From positions 1 to 64,000 of the forward strand of contig CAZFGW010000002.1 of assembly GCA_964518575.1 (NCBI GenBank): a stretch of 64,000 bases of DNA, written 5' to 3'. The position numbers were made by a program, and so were the translations under genes. A model generated the notes under the pieces. It did not search any database, was not told where the DNA came from, and saw only the letters and a program-made list of their open reading frames with translations. Positions 41,844 through 50,709 of the stretch are shown here, piece after piece. The stretch is from MGBC163016 sp964518575 (lineage in GTDB: Bacteria > Actinomycetota > Coriobacteriia > Coriobacteriales > Eggerthellaceae). Position 1 is the first letter of the stretch. Each line of letters begins with the position of its first letter.

Positions 41844-43724
41844 ATGGCCGACGCGCGCAGTGCGGGGAACTTCATGAAACGGCTTGCTGGCTGTTTGGAT
41901 AATCGTGCATGCAAGGTGACCTTCTCGGTGGTCTTTGCGCTTGTCACGGTCTTTCTCATCGCAACGACAGATCGCGTCATGCTGAGCACGGCGGTCTATA
42001 ACGATGACTGGGAGATCGGGGTAGCGCTCTCGGGACGCATGCCAGACAGTGGGCTCTGCTTATTCGTTAATGCGTTGATCTCACAGCTCGTTCTTGGTTT
42101 GAGTCAGGTTGCGCCGGGCATCAACTGGTTCGTTGCCCTCGAGCTCTTCGCCACCTTCCTTGCTTTCGCGGCGCTCTGCTACGTGGCACTCGATCAGTTC
42201 TCACCACCCCTTGCCGTCCTCGTGCTCATCGGGCTTGAAGTGTTCGTGTTGCCGCGGTGCACCTATATGCCGAACTTCACGTTGGTTGCCGCTATCTGCA
42301 CCATGGCGGGTCTGTCGATGTTGATAAGCGCATTCGCCTCATCAAAGCGCGCAATCGGCATGGCAATTCTGGGAGTTATCCTTACCGGTATGGGATCGCT
42401 CTTTCGGTTTGATGTGTTCTTGCTCTCATTGCCTTTCTTCGGGATTGCGCTCATTGCTTTGGTGATGGCGCGCATCATTCCGTGCGTGCGCTCCTCACGA
42501 GAGGGACACGCGGGCGCTGGACAAGCCTCTCGTGCAAAGACATATGAAGATGGCGAAGAGGGGAGTGGCGCTGCTGATGCTTTGCCGCATATCCTGCGCT
42601 CGGTGCTCATTAAGCTGATTCCACTCGGCTGTGCGGTCATGTTTTGCGCGGCGGCATGGGCATATGACGGGGTTGCTTGGAGCCAGCCTGAGTGGCAGCA
42701 GTGGAAGCAGTTCAACGCCTACCGGTCGCAGATCGCCGACTACCCGGTGCCCTCGTATGCCTCGGTCGCCCGTGAGCTTAATGAGATCGGTGTGAGCGAT
42801 GCGGGGTATTACTTGCTCAATAACTGGGGCGCGGGAGATACCGATTACTTCACGCTTGAGCGCATGGCTGCCATTGAAGAGATCTATGCCGATCATGCGC
42901 AAAGTCCTTTGCCGCAGGGGCTCATGCGCTTTGCCGAGTCCCTTCCCACCGATATGGAGTTCCTCTTGTTCGTCGGGGCGCTCGTGGTTGCACTCTTCTT
43001 CTGTCCCCGCCGCCGCATGCCTTATGTGGGCATCATCTTTATCCTTACCTATGTCTGCTGCAGCTACTTCTATGGCGGCGGACGCTTTCCCGAACGTGTT
43101 GAGATTCCCCTTCTGTTCTACGCCCTTCTCTCCGTAGTTATTCTCTGCGGGAAAGAGGGCGGTTATGTGGGCACGAAGCTGCGCGCTCTGGGAAAGGGAT
43201 CAACGTTGAGCGCGGTCTGCGCCCTTGTGTTCGTAGGAGCGAACATCCCAATCTATATTGATGCGGTCGCGCATTTCGAGCCCGCTGTAATCGAGCGCAG
43301 CGTGAACCAGCAGTCCTATGTCCCGCAGACCTCGCTGGCGCAGTTTGCGAATGCCGATGACGACAACATCTATGTGTGGGATGCCCGCACCTATTTCCTG
43401 ATCGAGAAAGTGTACGACCGCTACCTTCCCACCGAGCATTTCCTGAACAAGAACATCTGCGCGGGAGGGTGGTATTCGGATGCGCCATTCTATCACGCGC
43501 GCAACGAGTCGGTTGGTATGGCGAATATCATCAAGGGACTCGTTGAGAACGAGCATGCCTATTTCGTGAGCAGCAATCAGGAGTATGTCGATATGCTCAC
43601 CACATTCATCCAGGAGCAATACGATCCCTCGGTCGAAGTGGAATTGGTAAAGACGGTTGCTTCCGGCGTGGGCGATGGGCGCGTTGGCGTGTTCAAATTC
43701 GCGCCCGCATCTCAAGGTGATTGA
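41844..43724 (+). CDS. Large polytopic membrane protein of unknown function
   Basis: A 626-residue protein with about 11 hydrophobic segments, a cytoplasmic-looking Gly/Glu-rich loop near 215-240 and an extracytoplasmic C-terminal domain of about 160 residues. The first loop after TM1 contains STAVYNDDWEIG; an acidic pair there is typical of GT-C fold glycosyltransferases, so a lipid-linked sugar transferase is possible, but I do not recognise a family. It follows the CcmD-like gene by 17 bp on the same strand, which may be coincidental. It is convergent with a lipoprotein gene; between them ATCAAG(T/C)GTGA occurs twice in tandem (43748-43769). Confidence 0.6.
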   Translation: MADARSAGNFMKRLAGCLDNRACKVTFSVVFALVTVFLIATTDRVMLSTAVYNDDWEIGVALSGRMPDSGLCLFVNALISQLVLGLSQVAPGINWFVALELFATFLAFAALCYVALDQFSPPLAVLVLIGLEVFVLPRCTYMPNFTLVAAICTMAGLSMLISAFASSKRAIGMAILGVILTGMGSLFRFDVFLLSLPFFGIALIALVMARIIPCVRSSREGHAGAGQASRAKTYEDGEEGSGAADALPHILRSVLIKLIPLGCAVMFCAAAWAYDGVAWSQPEWQQWKQFNAYRSQIADYPVPSYASVARELNEIGVSDAGYYLLNNWGAGDTDYFTLERMAAIEEIYADHAQSPLPQGLMRFAESLPTDMEFLLFVGALVVALFFCPRRRMPYVGIIFILTYVCCSYFYGGGRFPERVEIPLLFYALLSVVILCGKEGGYVGTKLRALGKGSTLSAVCALVFVGANIPIYIDAVAHFEPAVIERSVNQQSYVPQTSLAQFANADDDNIYVWDARTYFLIEKVYDRYLPTEHFLNKNICAGGWYSDAPFYHARNESVGMANIIKGLVENEHAYFVSSNQEYVDMLTTFIQEQYDPSVEVELVKTVASGVGDGRVGVFKFAPASQGD

Positions 43725-43790
43725 GGCAGTGCCAAGCGCGCGTTCGCATCAAGTGTGAATCAAGCGTGATACTTCGCTTGTGTACTGCGA

Positions 43791-44594
43791 TCAAACGGGC
43801 GTGGCAACAGCGGTATACAATTCCAAAAACTCTCCGGCGTTCACCTGGATGCTGATGCTTTCGCTATCCCCGATCGGGTATTTCCCGATGATATTCGATG
43901 AATCCTTGGGAAACGATACATTCGACATCACATACGCCCCGGGCTCTCCCTCGACCGATTTGCGCATGGTATCCAATGCCGTTTCGTCAACGCGCACGGT
44001 GTACGTACCGGCGGGGATATCAATGCCCACGCGGTAACACCCGCTTTGATAGGGGGCGCTTACACCCAGAGCTTCTACGGGCGCCGCCCACATGCAAAAC
44101 GACTCATCTTCGGGCTCGAATAAGATGACCTCGCCTTCCTCAAGCGTCACGAAATACGATCCAATGTATTGCAGGGCATTGCGTCCGATGAAATACGATC
44201 CGGTTGCCGCCTTTTCCGTATCGGTATAGGGGTTGTACAAATCGAAGGTACAAAGCGTCTGCTGGCTTCCTTGCAGGTAATACAAACCCGGCTTCAGCGG
44301 CGCGTCTTGTGCGACGACATATCCGCCGCGGGTGAATTTCCCCTCGGTGTATGAACCGCGCTGCAGCCCATACTTGTCGAGGAGCTCGTCGAACGTGAAA
44401 TAATCCTTGAAATATCCCTCGCCCGTGAGCTCTTCAAGCTCTTTTGAGGTATACGTTTGGACTGCTTCGCCCTTCGCCTCCCGATCCATCTGCGCGAGCT
44501 TGTCCTCGGAAGAGGGCGCGCAGCCAACGAGCGCTATGCCAACAAGAAGAGTGAGGCAGCCGCCAAGAAGCGCTTTGATGCTACGGTTTCTCAT
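43791..44594 (-). CDS. Lipoprotein with two related beta-rich domains, unknown function
   Basis: A 267-residue exported protein. The N-terminus is a lipoprotein signal with lipobox LVGC (LTLLVGIALVGC) after a basic start. The mature part has a short helical segment and then two related units: KPGLYYLQGSQQTLCTF...GSYFIGRNALQYIGSYFVTLEEGEVILFE and IPAGTYTVRVDETAL...GAYVMSNVSF...ESISIQVNAGEFLELY, each a strand-rich unit starting (K)PxGxY and ending with a GE-(V/F)-L motif. I do not know the family. The start at 44594 (GGAGACCACCT upstream) lies within the end of the flippase-like gene, so both are in one operon. Confidence 0.65.
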   Translation of the reverse strand: MRNRSIKALLGGCLTLLVGIALVGCAPSSEDKLAQMDREAKGEAVQTYTSKELEELTGEGYFKDYFTFDELLDKYGLQRGSYTEGKFTRGGYVVAQDAPLKPGLYYLQGSQQTLCTFDLYNPYTDTEKAATGSYFIGRNALQYIGSYFVTLEEGEVILFEPEDESFCMWAAPVEALGVSAPYQSGCYRVGIDIPAGTYTVRVDETALDTMRKSVEGEPGAYVMSNVSFPKDSSNIIGKYPIGDSESISIQVNAGEFLELYTAVATPV

Positions 44595-45744
44595 AGGTGG
44601 TCTCCTTCGTATGAGGGGAGGGATCGTGTGCGTTCGCACCGTCGGTTTGCCCCTCATCGAGCGCGGCATTGCTTCGATCCTCTAAAGGATGCGGGTCGTT
44701 ATCTGTTTGTTCGGGATGTTTGTTACCGGTTGTATCCACGCTGGTCCCTTTGAATGCTTTGGTGCGCTGGATCATGATGGCGCCGATAATGAACGGCATC
44801 CAGAACACGATCCCGCGATACACCATGACCGCAGCCATGCCTGTTGCCTGCTCAACGCCGAACAGCGTGAATGCGACGAGCACCGCCGCTTCGACAACCC
44901 CCACGCCTTGGGGCGTGAACGAGATCATGGCGAACAGCGTTGCAACGACATAGCCGCAGATGAGCGCTTGAATGTGATGGATACCAAACGCGTAGCCGAC
45001 CATGCTGAAGCAGGCGAGCTCACACGTGCTTGAAAGGATGGCGAACAAAAACGTCTTGACGGTCGTATTGTGATGCTTGACCATGAGCGCCGCAGCCTCA
45101 GAGAAGGAGTGGACGGTTTTGCTCACCCAAGGGTCGATGGGCTTTTTCTTGAATTTGCGCCCGATCTTGTCCACAAGGCGCTCGATCGGTTTGAGCACTT
45201 TGATCACGAGATCGGGATGCGTGCCTCCGAGCGCCATGACCGTGACGAGTCCGCCCACAAGCGCAATAGCGGCAAGACCGAGCAAGAGCCATCCCGGTTG
45301 GAGCCCGACGGTGAAGGTCAGGATGCCGAAGGCGATAAGCATGATGATAACGAATCCGCTGTCGATGGAAAGCTGCATCAGAAGGGCAGCCCCCGTTGCC
45401 TGACCTGCGGGAACGCCGCGTTTCGCCGAATCGTCAACGACGAGGGTCGTGCCAGCAAGGTTCAGTGAAGGTGCGATCGTGTTCACGAAAAAAGTGCCGA
45501 AAACGAGTTTGACTCCTTCGGTATAGGCGAGGTGCGACCCTACCGATTTGAAACACCAGACGAATTGGTCGCCCTGGGTGAAATACTTGCCGAGCTGGAA
45601 GAGCACCGCTGCGATAAGGAAAAGGGGCGACCCTTCCTGAACGGTTTTGATGAGCTTTTCCAGCTGGTCTCCGCGCATGAAGACAACAGCCAACACGATG
45701 ATGACTACGATCCCGATGAGAATCTTTCGTGCGTTGCCTTTCAT
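44581..45744 (-). CDS. Lysylphosphatidylglycerol synthase TM region / UPF0104 flippase-like protein
   Basis: A 387-residue membrane protein with about eight hydrophobic segments, matching the UPF0104/AglD-type family, which corresponds to the flippase half of MprF and to proteins acting on lipid-linked sugars. Landmarks are FGTFFVNTIAPSLNLAGTTL, SFSEAAALMVKHH and ISFTPQGVGVVEAAVLVAF, the last being the typical near-C-terminal helix (TPxGxGxxE). It lacks the lysyltransferase domain. A charged, Asp/Thr/Glu-rich tail of about 50 residues follows. Co-transcribed with the lipoprotein gene downstream. Confidence 0.8.
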   Translation of the reverse strand: MKGNARKILIGIVVIIVLAVVFMRGDQLEKLIKTVQEGSPLFLIAAVLFQLGKYFTQGDQFVWCFKSVGSHLAYTEGVKLVFGTFFVNTIAPSLNLAGTTLVVDDSAKRGVPAGQATGAALLMQLSIDSGFVIIMLIAFGILTFTVGLQPGWLLLGLAAIALVGGLVTVMALGGTHPDLVIKVLKPIERLVDKIGRKFKKKPIDPWVSKTVHSFSEAAALMVKHHNTTVKTFLFAILSSTCELACFSMVGYAFGIHHIQALICGYVVATLFAMISFTPQGVGVVEAAVLVAFTLFGVEQATGMAAVMVYRGIVFWMPFIIGAIMIQRTKAFKGTSVDTTGNKHPEQTDNDPHPLEDRSNAALDEGQTDGANAHDPSPHTKETTYEKP

Positions 45745-45768
45745 GCGGCACTACCGAACCCGCGGCGA

Positions 45769-46203
45769 TTATGCGTCGGTATGTTTGTAGGCGACGATGG
45801 TGACCTTCGCGATCAGCTTGCCTAGGTCGTCGGTGACCACCACCTCGTAAAAGGGCGTTTTGAAGCTCGGCTTGACGATGTCAGCCGTGGCGATGAGCTT
45901 ACTTCCCTTGGTTGCGCGCAGAAATTCGATATTGCTTTGAAGGTTCACCGTAGGTGGTTCGCCGATGTTGCTTGCAATGGCAAGCGCGAAATCAGCGAGG
46001 GTGAAAACGGCGCCACCCATAACAGCGCCCTGAGCGTTGCGATGGATGTCCTCTATTTGCATTTCGGCAACGCCATGACCTTTCCAGCCCTCGACGATCG
46101 TGCACCGTGTTGCTTCGGTGGCATACCGATCGAGCTTGAAAAACGCTTCCAGTTCTTCAAGTGAAGGATGATCGGGCAGTTCCGGATTCAAAAGCTCTGT
46201 CAT
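45769..46203 (-). CDS. PaaI family thioesterase (hotdog fold)
   Basis: A 144-residue acyl-CoA thioesterase-like protein. The family signature is EDIHRNAQGAVMGGAVFTLADFALAIA: N-xx-G-x-x-x-G-G-x-xx-x-x-D, with the Asp of LADFA as likely catalytic acid and HRNAQG as the usual loop. GAGGAGGAAT precedes the start. It may be the first gene of the operon with the flippase-like and lipoprotein genes, 24 bp downstream. Substrate unknown. Confidence 0.87.
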   Translation of the reverse strand: MTELLNPELPDHPSLEELEAFFKLDRYATEATRCTIVEGWKGHGVAEMQIEDIHRNAQGAVMGGAVFTLADFALAIASNIGEPPTVNLQSNIEFLRATKGSKLIATADIVKPSFKTPFYEVVVTDDLGKLIAKVTIVAYKHTDA

Positions 46204-46371
46204 GGGATTCCTCCTCGGGACGTTTTTTCTTGATTATACGTAACGGAGCTGGGCGGGCACGCATCGTTGCGCTCTTGTAGGCTCATTGAAAAGAACCACC
46301 CGCACGTGCGTTGCCGCAGTTTGATCTGCACAAGGAGGCATTTATCAACGGAGTCTCACAAGGCGTCTTCG

Positions 46372-47295
46372 CTATTGCTGTGCGCAGGCGTGGGCGAGTG
46401 CTTGGAAGATCACCGCGTGGTTATCGAGATACTCGGGATGCCACTGTACGCCGAGGAAGAAGGGATGCTTGGTACTCTCGATGCCTTCTGCAACGCCATC
46501 TTCGCCCCATGCATTGACGACGAGCGGGGCGGCGACCATGTTGATTCCCTGATGGTGGATGGTATTGATCTTGCCGCTTGTGTGTCCCTCAAGAATGCGC
46601 GCGAGCAATGTATCCTCAACAACGCGGGCACGCTCATGGGGGACGTCATACGGTTTTTCCTGCATATGCTGATGCGTGGTGATGCCGCACACCTTGAGAT
46701 CGCGATAGAGGCTCCCGCCCAAAGCGACGTTCATGACCTGCATGCCGCGGCAAACACCGAGGGAAGGGATCTTGCGCTCATGGGCAAGCCGCGCCAGCTC
46801 GAGCTCAAGTCCGTCGCGGGCGTCCCAGACCGCAAGGAGCCCGTCGAGACAGGGAATGGTGTTGGTATCGGTCGAAGCGACGACGTCACGACCATCGAGA
46901 ACCGCGGTGAATTGTTCGGCATCAACATTATCAACGGCATTGCGCAGCGCGTCATCGACGGGGCAATGCATACAATCGGAGTTGTAATCAGCAGCGCGAT
47001 ACGGGCGGTTCGTGTCATCGGGCGAAATGCTTTCGGGATGCATCATCTCGTGGATGTGGTTCATGGTCACGTCCATGTAATGCTTCGGATGGATGTCGCC
47101 GCCGCCGGTGAACAAGATTCCGTCCACGAGCTCGATGACCTCTTCGGCGAGCTGGGCGTTGCGCTTCGCATCCCCTTCGATGGGCGTGATCAGTATTGGC
47201 GTCGCGCCCGTTTCGGCAATACGCTTGATATATTCGACATTGACGCGCTGAAATCCATCGGATTCGTTCAGCGTTGTGGTTATCCCGATGATCAT
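46372..47295 (-). CDS. Class I glutamine amidotransferase (gamma-glutamyl-GABA hydrolase-like)
   Basis: A 307-residue enzyme of the peptidase C26 / PuuD-like group, which hydrolyses gamma-glutamyl amides. The nucleophile is in LGVCRGMQVMN, the oxyanion region in LFTGGGDIHP, and the catalytic His in GVQWHPEY, in correct order. Its length is somewhat above PuuD (about 255) because of an insert at about 75-150 containing NSDCMHCPVDDA. The start at 47295 has GGAAAGGAAG upstream. It is divergent from pntA. Confidence 0.85.
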   Translation of the reverse strand: MIIGITTTLNESDGFQRVNVEYIKRIAETGATPILITPIEGDAKRNAQLAEEVIELVDGILFTGGGDIHPKHYMDVTMNHIHEMMHPESISPDDTNRPYRAADYNSDCMHCPVDDALRNAVDNVDAEQFTAVLDGRDVVASTDTNTIPCLDGLLAVWDARDGLELELARLAHERKIPSLGVCRGMQVMNVALGGSLYRDLKVCGITTHQHMQEKPYDVPHERARVVEDTLLARILEGHTSGKINTIHHQGINMVAAPLVVNAWGEDGVAEGIESTKHPFFLGVQWHPEYLDNHAVIFQALAHACAQQ

Positions 47296-47597
47296 AGACT
47301 TCCTTTCCGCCGCTAAATATAACAGAAGAGACCTTCTCACACTGAGAGCGCTCAGAACCTTCGCAAAGAAGCGCGGGCACGTGTCGCTCATAGGGCTGTG
47401 CCGGGGCAGCTCACGGTGTGAGGACGCTGCGCACAACCTTCGCCCTGATGAATGCCATGCATATTGTGGGGAACTTCGCAATAAACATAATGGAAGCGAT
47501 ATCGATATTATTCGCATTATTTCCGCTGTTTTGGCATATATTCGTGCGTATGCATATATCTGTATGTTCAAGCACGGAATCGGGGGAGGCTCTAGCG
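47296..47597. other. Divergent intergenic region between the amidotransferase and pntA
   Basis: No gene is convincing here. The part from 47480 is AT-rich and contains repeated GCATATAT motifs (near 47533 and 47551) and GCGATATCGATATTATTCG near 47499. These may be operators or a promoter for pntAB. The pntA ribosome binding site is GGGGGAGG at about 47582-47589. Confidence 0.35.
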
Positions 47598-49142
47598 ATG
47601 TTCATCGGCGTTCCTAAAGAGGTCAAATGGGGTGAGACGCGTGTTGCGCTTGCACCTGATAATGTACGTAAACTCATCAAGCTCGGATATGAGGTCTGTA
47701 TACAGGCATCCGCAGGAGAGGCGGCAAGCTTCCCCGACGCGCACTACGTCGACGCGGGTGCGAGCATCGTAGATCGGGAGACGGCGTGGGCGTCGCAGAT
47801 CGTGGTCTGCGTCGATATGCCCACCGACGAGGAGCTTGATCTCATGCATGCGGGCGCTACGCTCATCACGCGTATGCGCATGGAGGCGAACCCCGACTTG
47901 ACGGAAGTCTTCGCATCGCGCGGATTGACGGCAATCGCCTTGGATGCTGCTCCGCGTATCTCGCGTGCACAGTCGATCGATGTACGCTCTTCAATGGCGA
48001 ACCTTTCCGGGTATAAGGCGGTCATCGAGGCGGCGAACACGTTTGGGCGTTTGTTCGGCGGTCAGATGACGGCGGCAGGCAAGGTACCGCCAGCAAATGT
48101 CTACATCATCGGTGTCGGGGTGTCCGGTCTTGCCGCAATTGGCACAGCAAACTCCATGGGTGCGCAGGTGTATGCCACCGATGTCCGTCCCGAAGTTGCT
48201 GATCAAGTCGAATCCCTCGGCGGAACGTTCGTTGAGATTCCTGTGCGCCAAGAGTCGACTGATGGTTATGCCAAAGAGATGACGGGCGATGAGCAGGCGC
48301 GCGTGCGGCAGGTATACGCCGATCAGGCTCTGAAATCTGACATCATTATCACAACGGCGCAGGTTCCCGGTCGACCCAGCCCCTTGCTGTTGACCAAAGA
48401 AGCCATCCTCGCTATGAAGCCGGGGTCGGTCATCGTCGACTTAGGCGCATCCGAGCTTGGCAGCAATACCGAACTCACCGTTCCGGATGAGGTCGTCCAT
48501 ACCGAAAACGGCGTCACTATCATCGGCTATCGGAATCTTCCCGATAAGCTCCCCGAGCAAGCCTCCCAGTTATTCGGAAACAATGTCGTGAATTTCTTTA
48601 AGATGATCACCCCGGACAAAGACGGCGTGATGGTGCTTGACGAAGATGACGAAGTCATCCGCGCAATGACTGTTTCTATCGACGGCAAGATCATGTGGCC
48701 GCCACCGCCGGTGCAGGTGAGTGCAGCTCCAGCGGCGCAACCATCCGAAGAAGCTGCCCCGGCGCCCGCACAAACGCCTGCGGATAAGAAGAGCTCGGGT
48801 CTTTGGTGGAAGATCCTCCTTGGTATTCTCGGTGTCGCGCTCGTATTCGCAGCTCCTGAGGACATGCAGTCGCACTTCATCGTTTTCGAGCTTGCCGTGG
48901 TCGTTGGGTTCTATGTCATCACGAATGTGACGCATACGTTGCATACGCCACTCATGTCGGTCACGAATGCCATCTCAGGCATCATCATCGTGGGGGCGTT
49001 GCTGCAGATATCATCACCCAACCCCGTCATTGTTGTCCTTTCCTTCATAGCGATCATCATCGCATCCATCAATATCTTCGGCGGGTTCTTGGTGACGAAC
49101 CGCATGCTCAAGATGTTCCAAAGGAGCTCTGATGACAAATGA
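47598..49142 (+). CDS. pntA: NAD(P) transhydrogenase subunit alpha
   Basis: A 514-residue subunit of the proton-translocating transhydrogenase. The N-terminal NAD(H)-binding domain I starts IGVPKEVKWGETRVALAP and includes NVYIIGVGVSGLAAIGTANSMGA and a mobile-loop region; a Pro/Ala-rich linker (about 430-445) leads to four hydrophobic segments of domain II at the C-terminus. This full-length alpha is the two-gene PntA/PntB organisation, not the three-gene PntAA/AB/B one. It reduces NADP with NADH using the proton gradient. The start at 47598 follows GGGGGAGGC. Confidence 0.94.
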   Translation: MFIGVPKEVKWGETRVALAPDNVRKLIKLGYEVCIQASAGEAASFPDAHYVDAGASIVDRETAWASQIVVCVDMPTDEELDLMHAGATLITRMRMEANPDLTEVFASRGLTAIALDAAPRISRAQSIDVRSSMANLSGYKAVIEAANTFGRLFGGQMTAAGKVPPANVYIIGVGVSGLAAIGTANSMGAQVYATDVRPEVADQVESLGGTFVEIPVRQESTDGYAKEMTGDEQARVRQVYADQALKSDIIITTAQVPGRPSPLLLTKEAILAMKPGSVIVDLGASELGSNTELTVPDEVVHTENGVTIIGYRNLPDKLPEQASQLFGNNVVNFFKMITPDKDGVMVLDEDDEVIRAMTVSIDGKIMWPPPPVQVSAAPAAQPSEEAAPAPAQTPADKKSSGLWWKILLGILGVALVFAAPEDMQSHFIVFELAVVVGFYVITNVTHTLHTPLMSVTNAISGIIIVGALLQISSPNPVIVVLSFIAIIIASINIFGGFLVTNRMLKMFQRSSDDK

Positions 49143-50599
49143 GGCTGTTCGGATCACCGGTTGAAGAGATTATGCTTATTCTTGGTATAGATAGATTCCA
49201 GTCGCTGGCATATCTGCTGGCGGCGCTGTTGTTCATCCTTGCGCTCGCAGGTCTTTCCAAGCAAAAGACCGCCTCGCGCGGAAATATGCTCGGCGTCATT
49301 GGCATGGCGCTCGCCCTCGTGGCAACGATCGCTGTTGCTATCCTGTTCGGCACGGGCGATCCCGTAATGTCGATCGCACTCATGCTCATTGCGCTTGCCA
49401 TCGGTGCTGCTATCGGCATCTGGCGGGCAACCAAGGTACAGATGACGGAAATGCCTGAGCTCGTGGCGATGCTGCATTCTTTCGTTGGCGCCTCGGCGGT
49501 GCTCGTCGGTTTCAACTCGTTTTTGGACGAGCCGGGAATGCCGTTTGCCCTCAATGGCTTTCACATGGGGGAGGTGGGGCTTGCCGTCTTCATCGGCGCG
49601 GTTACCCTCACAGGTTCCATCGTGGCATATTTGAAGCTTTCGGCGAAGATATCGGGAAAGCCCTTGATGCTTCCTGGACGCAACGCCATCAACCTTGTGC
49701 TTGTCATCGTATGCCTGTTGTTGATCGCGTGGCTGATCAACACGATCGGTGTCGAGCAGGGCATCATCCCGCTTGCTATTCTCACAGTGCTCTCGCTCGT
49801 GCTTGGCGCGCACCTCGTTCTCGCTATTGGCGGCGGCGATATGCCCGTAGTTGTCTCTATGCTGAATTCTTATTCCGGCTGGGCGGCGGCAATGGCAGGC
49901 TTCACGCTGGGCAATGACTTGCTTATCATCACCGGCGCGCTCGTCGGCTCTTCTGGTGCCTACCTCTCCTACATCATGTGCCAGGGTATGAATCGCTCGT
50001 TCGTCTCGGTTATTCTCGGTGGTTTTGGCGAAGGGAGTGCTCCTGCAGCTTCCGGTGCTGGGAAAGACTACGGCGACTACACGGAAGTTAGTGCCGAGGA
50101 CGTGGCGAACATGCTGAAGGATTCCAAGAAGGTCGTCATCACGCCGGGATATGGCATGGCGGTGGCACAGGCGCAATTCCCCGTTGCCGATTTGACGCGC
50201 AAGCTCAACGATCGTGGTGTCGAAGTGGTGTTTGCGGTTCATCCCGTCGCAGGTCGTATGCCGGGACATATGAATGTCCTTTTGGCTGAGGCGAAGGTGC
50301 CTTATGAGAGCGTGCTCGAGATGGAGGACATCAATGACGATTTCGCCGATGTCGATACCGTTCTCGTGATCGGTGCGAATGATACCGTGAATCCCGCCGC
50401 CGAGACAGAGCCGGATTCCCCGATCGCGGGTATGCCGGTGATGCGCGTGTGGGATGCGGGGCGCGTGATCGTTTTCAAGCGTTCGATGGGCAATGCGGGA
50501 TATGCTGGCGTGCAGAATCCGCTGTTCTTCAACGAGAATACCGACATGTTGCTCGGAGATGCGAAAGAGTCAGTCGACGCCATCCTCGCCGCATTGTAA
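49139..50599 (+). CDS. pntB: NAD(P) transhydrogenase subunit beta
   Basis: A 486-residue protein: about eight to nine membrane helices of domain II (LAYLLAALLFILALAGLS at the start), then the NADP-binding domain III (KKVVITPGYGMAVAQAQFPV, VVFAVHPVAGRMPGHMNVLLAEA, VIGANDTVNPAAETEPDSPIAGMPV). Both are highly conserved in PntB. The start is uncertain: the ATG at 49139 overlaps the pntA stop (ATGA), the ATG at 49172 gives MLILGIDRFQS, and the best ribosome binding site (AAAGGAG) points to an out-of-frame ATG at 49132 that opens a 10-codon frame. Confidence 0.93.
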   Translation: MRLFGSPVEEIMLILGIDRFQSLAYLLAALLFILALAGLSKQKTASRGNMLGVIGMALALVATIAVAILFGTGDPVMSIALMLIALAIGAAIGIWRATKVQMTEMPELVAMLHSFVGASAVLVGFNSFLDEPGMPFALNGFHMGEVGLAVFIGAVTLTGSIVAYLKLSAKISGKPLMLPGRNAINLVLVIVCLLLIAWLINTIGVEQGIIPLAILTVLSLVLGAHLVLAIGGGDMPVVVSMLNSYSGWAAAMAGFTLGNDLLIITGALVGSSGAYLSYIMCQGMNRSFVSVILGGFGEGSAPAASGAGKDYGDYTEVSAEDVANMLKDSKKVVITPGYGMAVAQAQFPVADLTRKLNDRGVEVVFAVHPVAGRMPGHMNVLLAEAKVPYESVLEMEDINDDFADVDTVLVIGANDTVNPAAETEPDSPIAGMPVMRVWDAGRVIVFKRSMGNAGYAGVQNPLFFNENTDMLLGDAKESVDAILAAL

Positions 50600-50614
50600 T
50601 AATTTGAGAAAATG

Positions 50615-50676
50615 CCTCTACATCTATCCCCACACGTTGTCTCTATCGAATCTTCCGCGATTACGATCGGTTCACC
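50615..50676 (+). repeat. Fragment of the dispersed palindromic repeat (3' end)
   Basis: CCTCTACATCTATCCCCA through TTACGATCGGTTCACC matches the last 60 bp of the copy at 32885-33205 with several differences; the palindromic part is missing. It starts 16 bp after the pntB stop codon and shares orientation with the other copies. Confidence 0.65.
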
Positions 50677-50709
50677 ATTGAACCTTGCAACAACCCTTAT
50701 GGCAAATCT

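Noticed and set aside
46267..47316. Open frame of 349 codons on the plus strand
   Set aside because: Antisense to the class I amidotransferase gene, whose catalytic motifs and AAGGAAG start are clear.
49154..50269. Open frame of 371 codons on the minus strand
   Set aside because: Antisense to pntB; low-complexity charged translation and no initiation signal.
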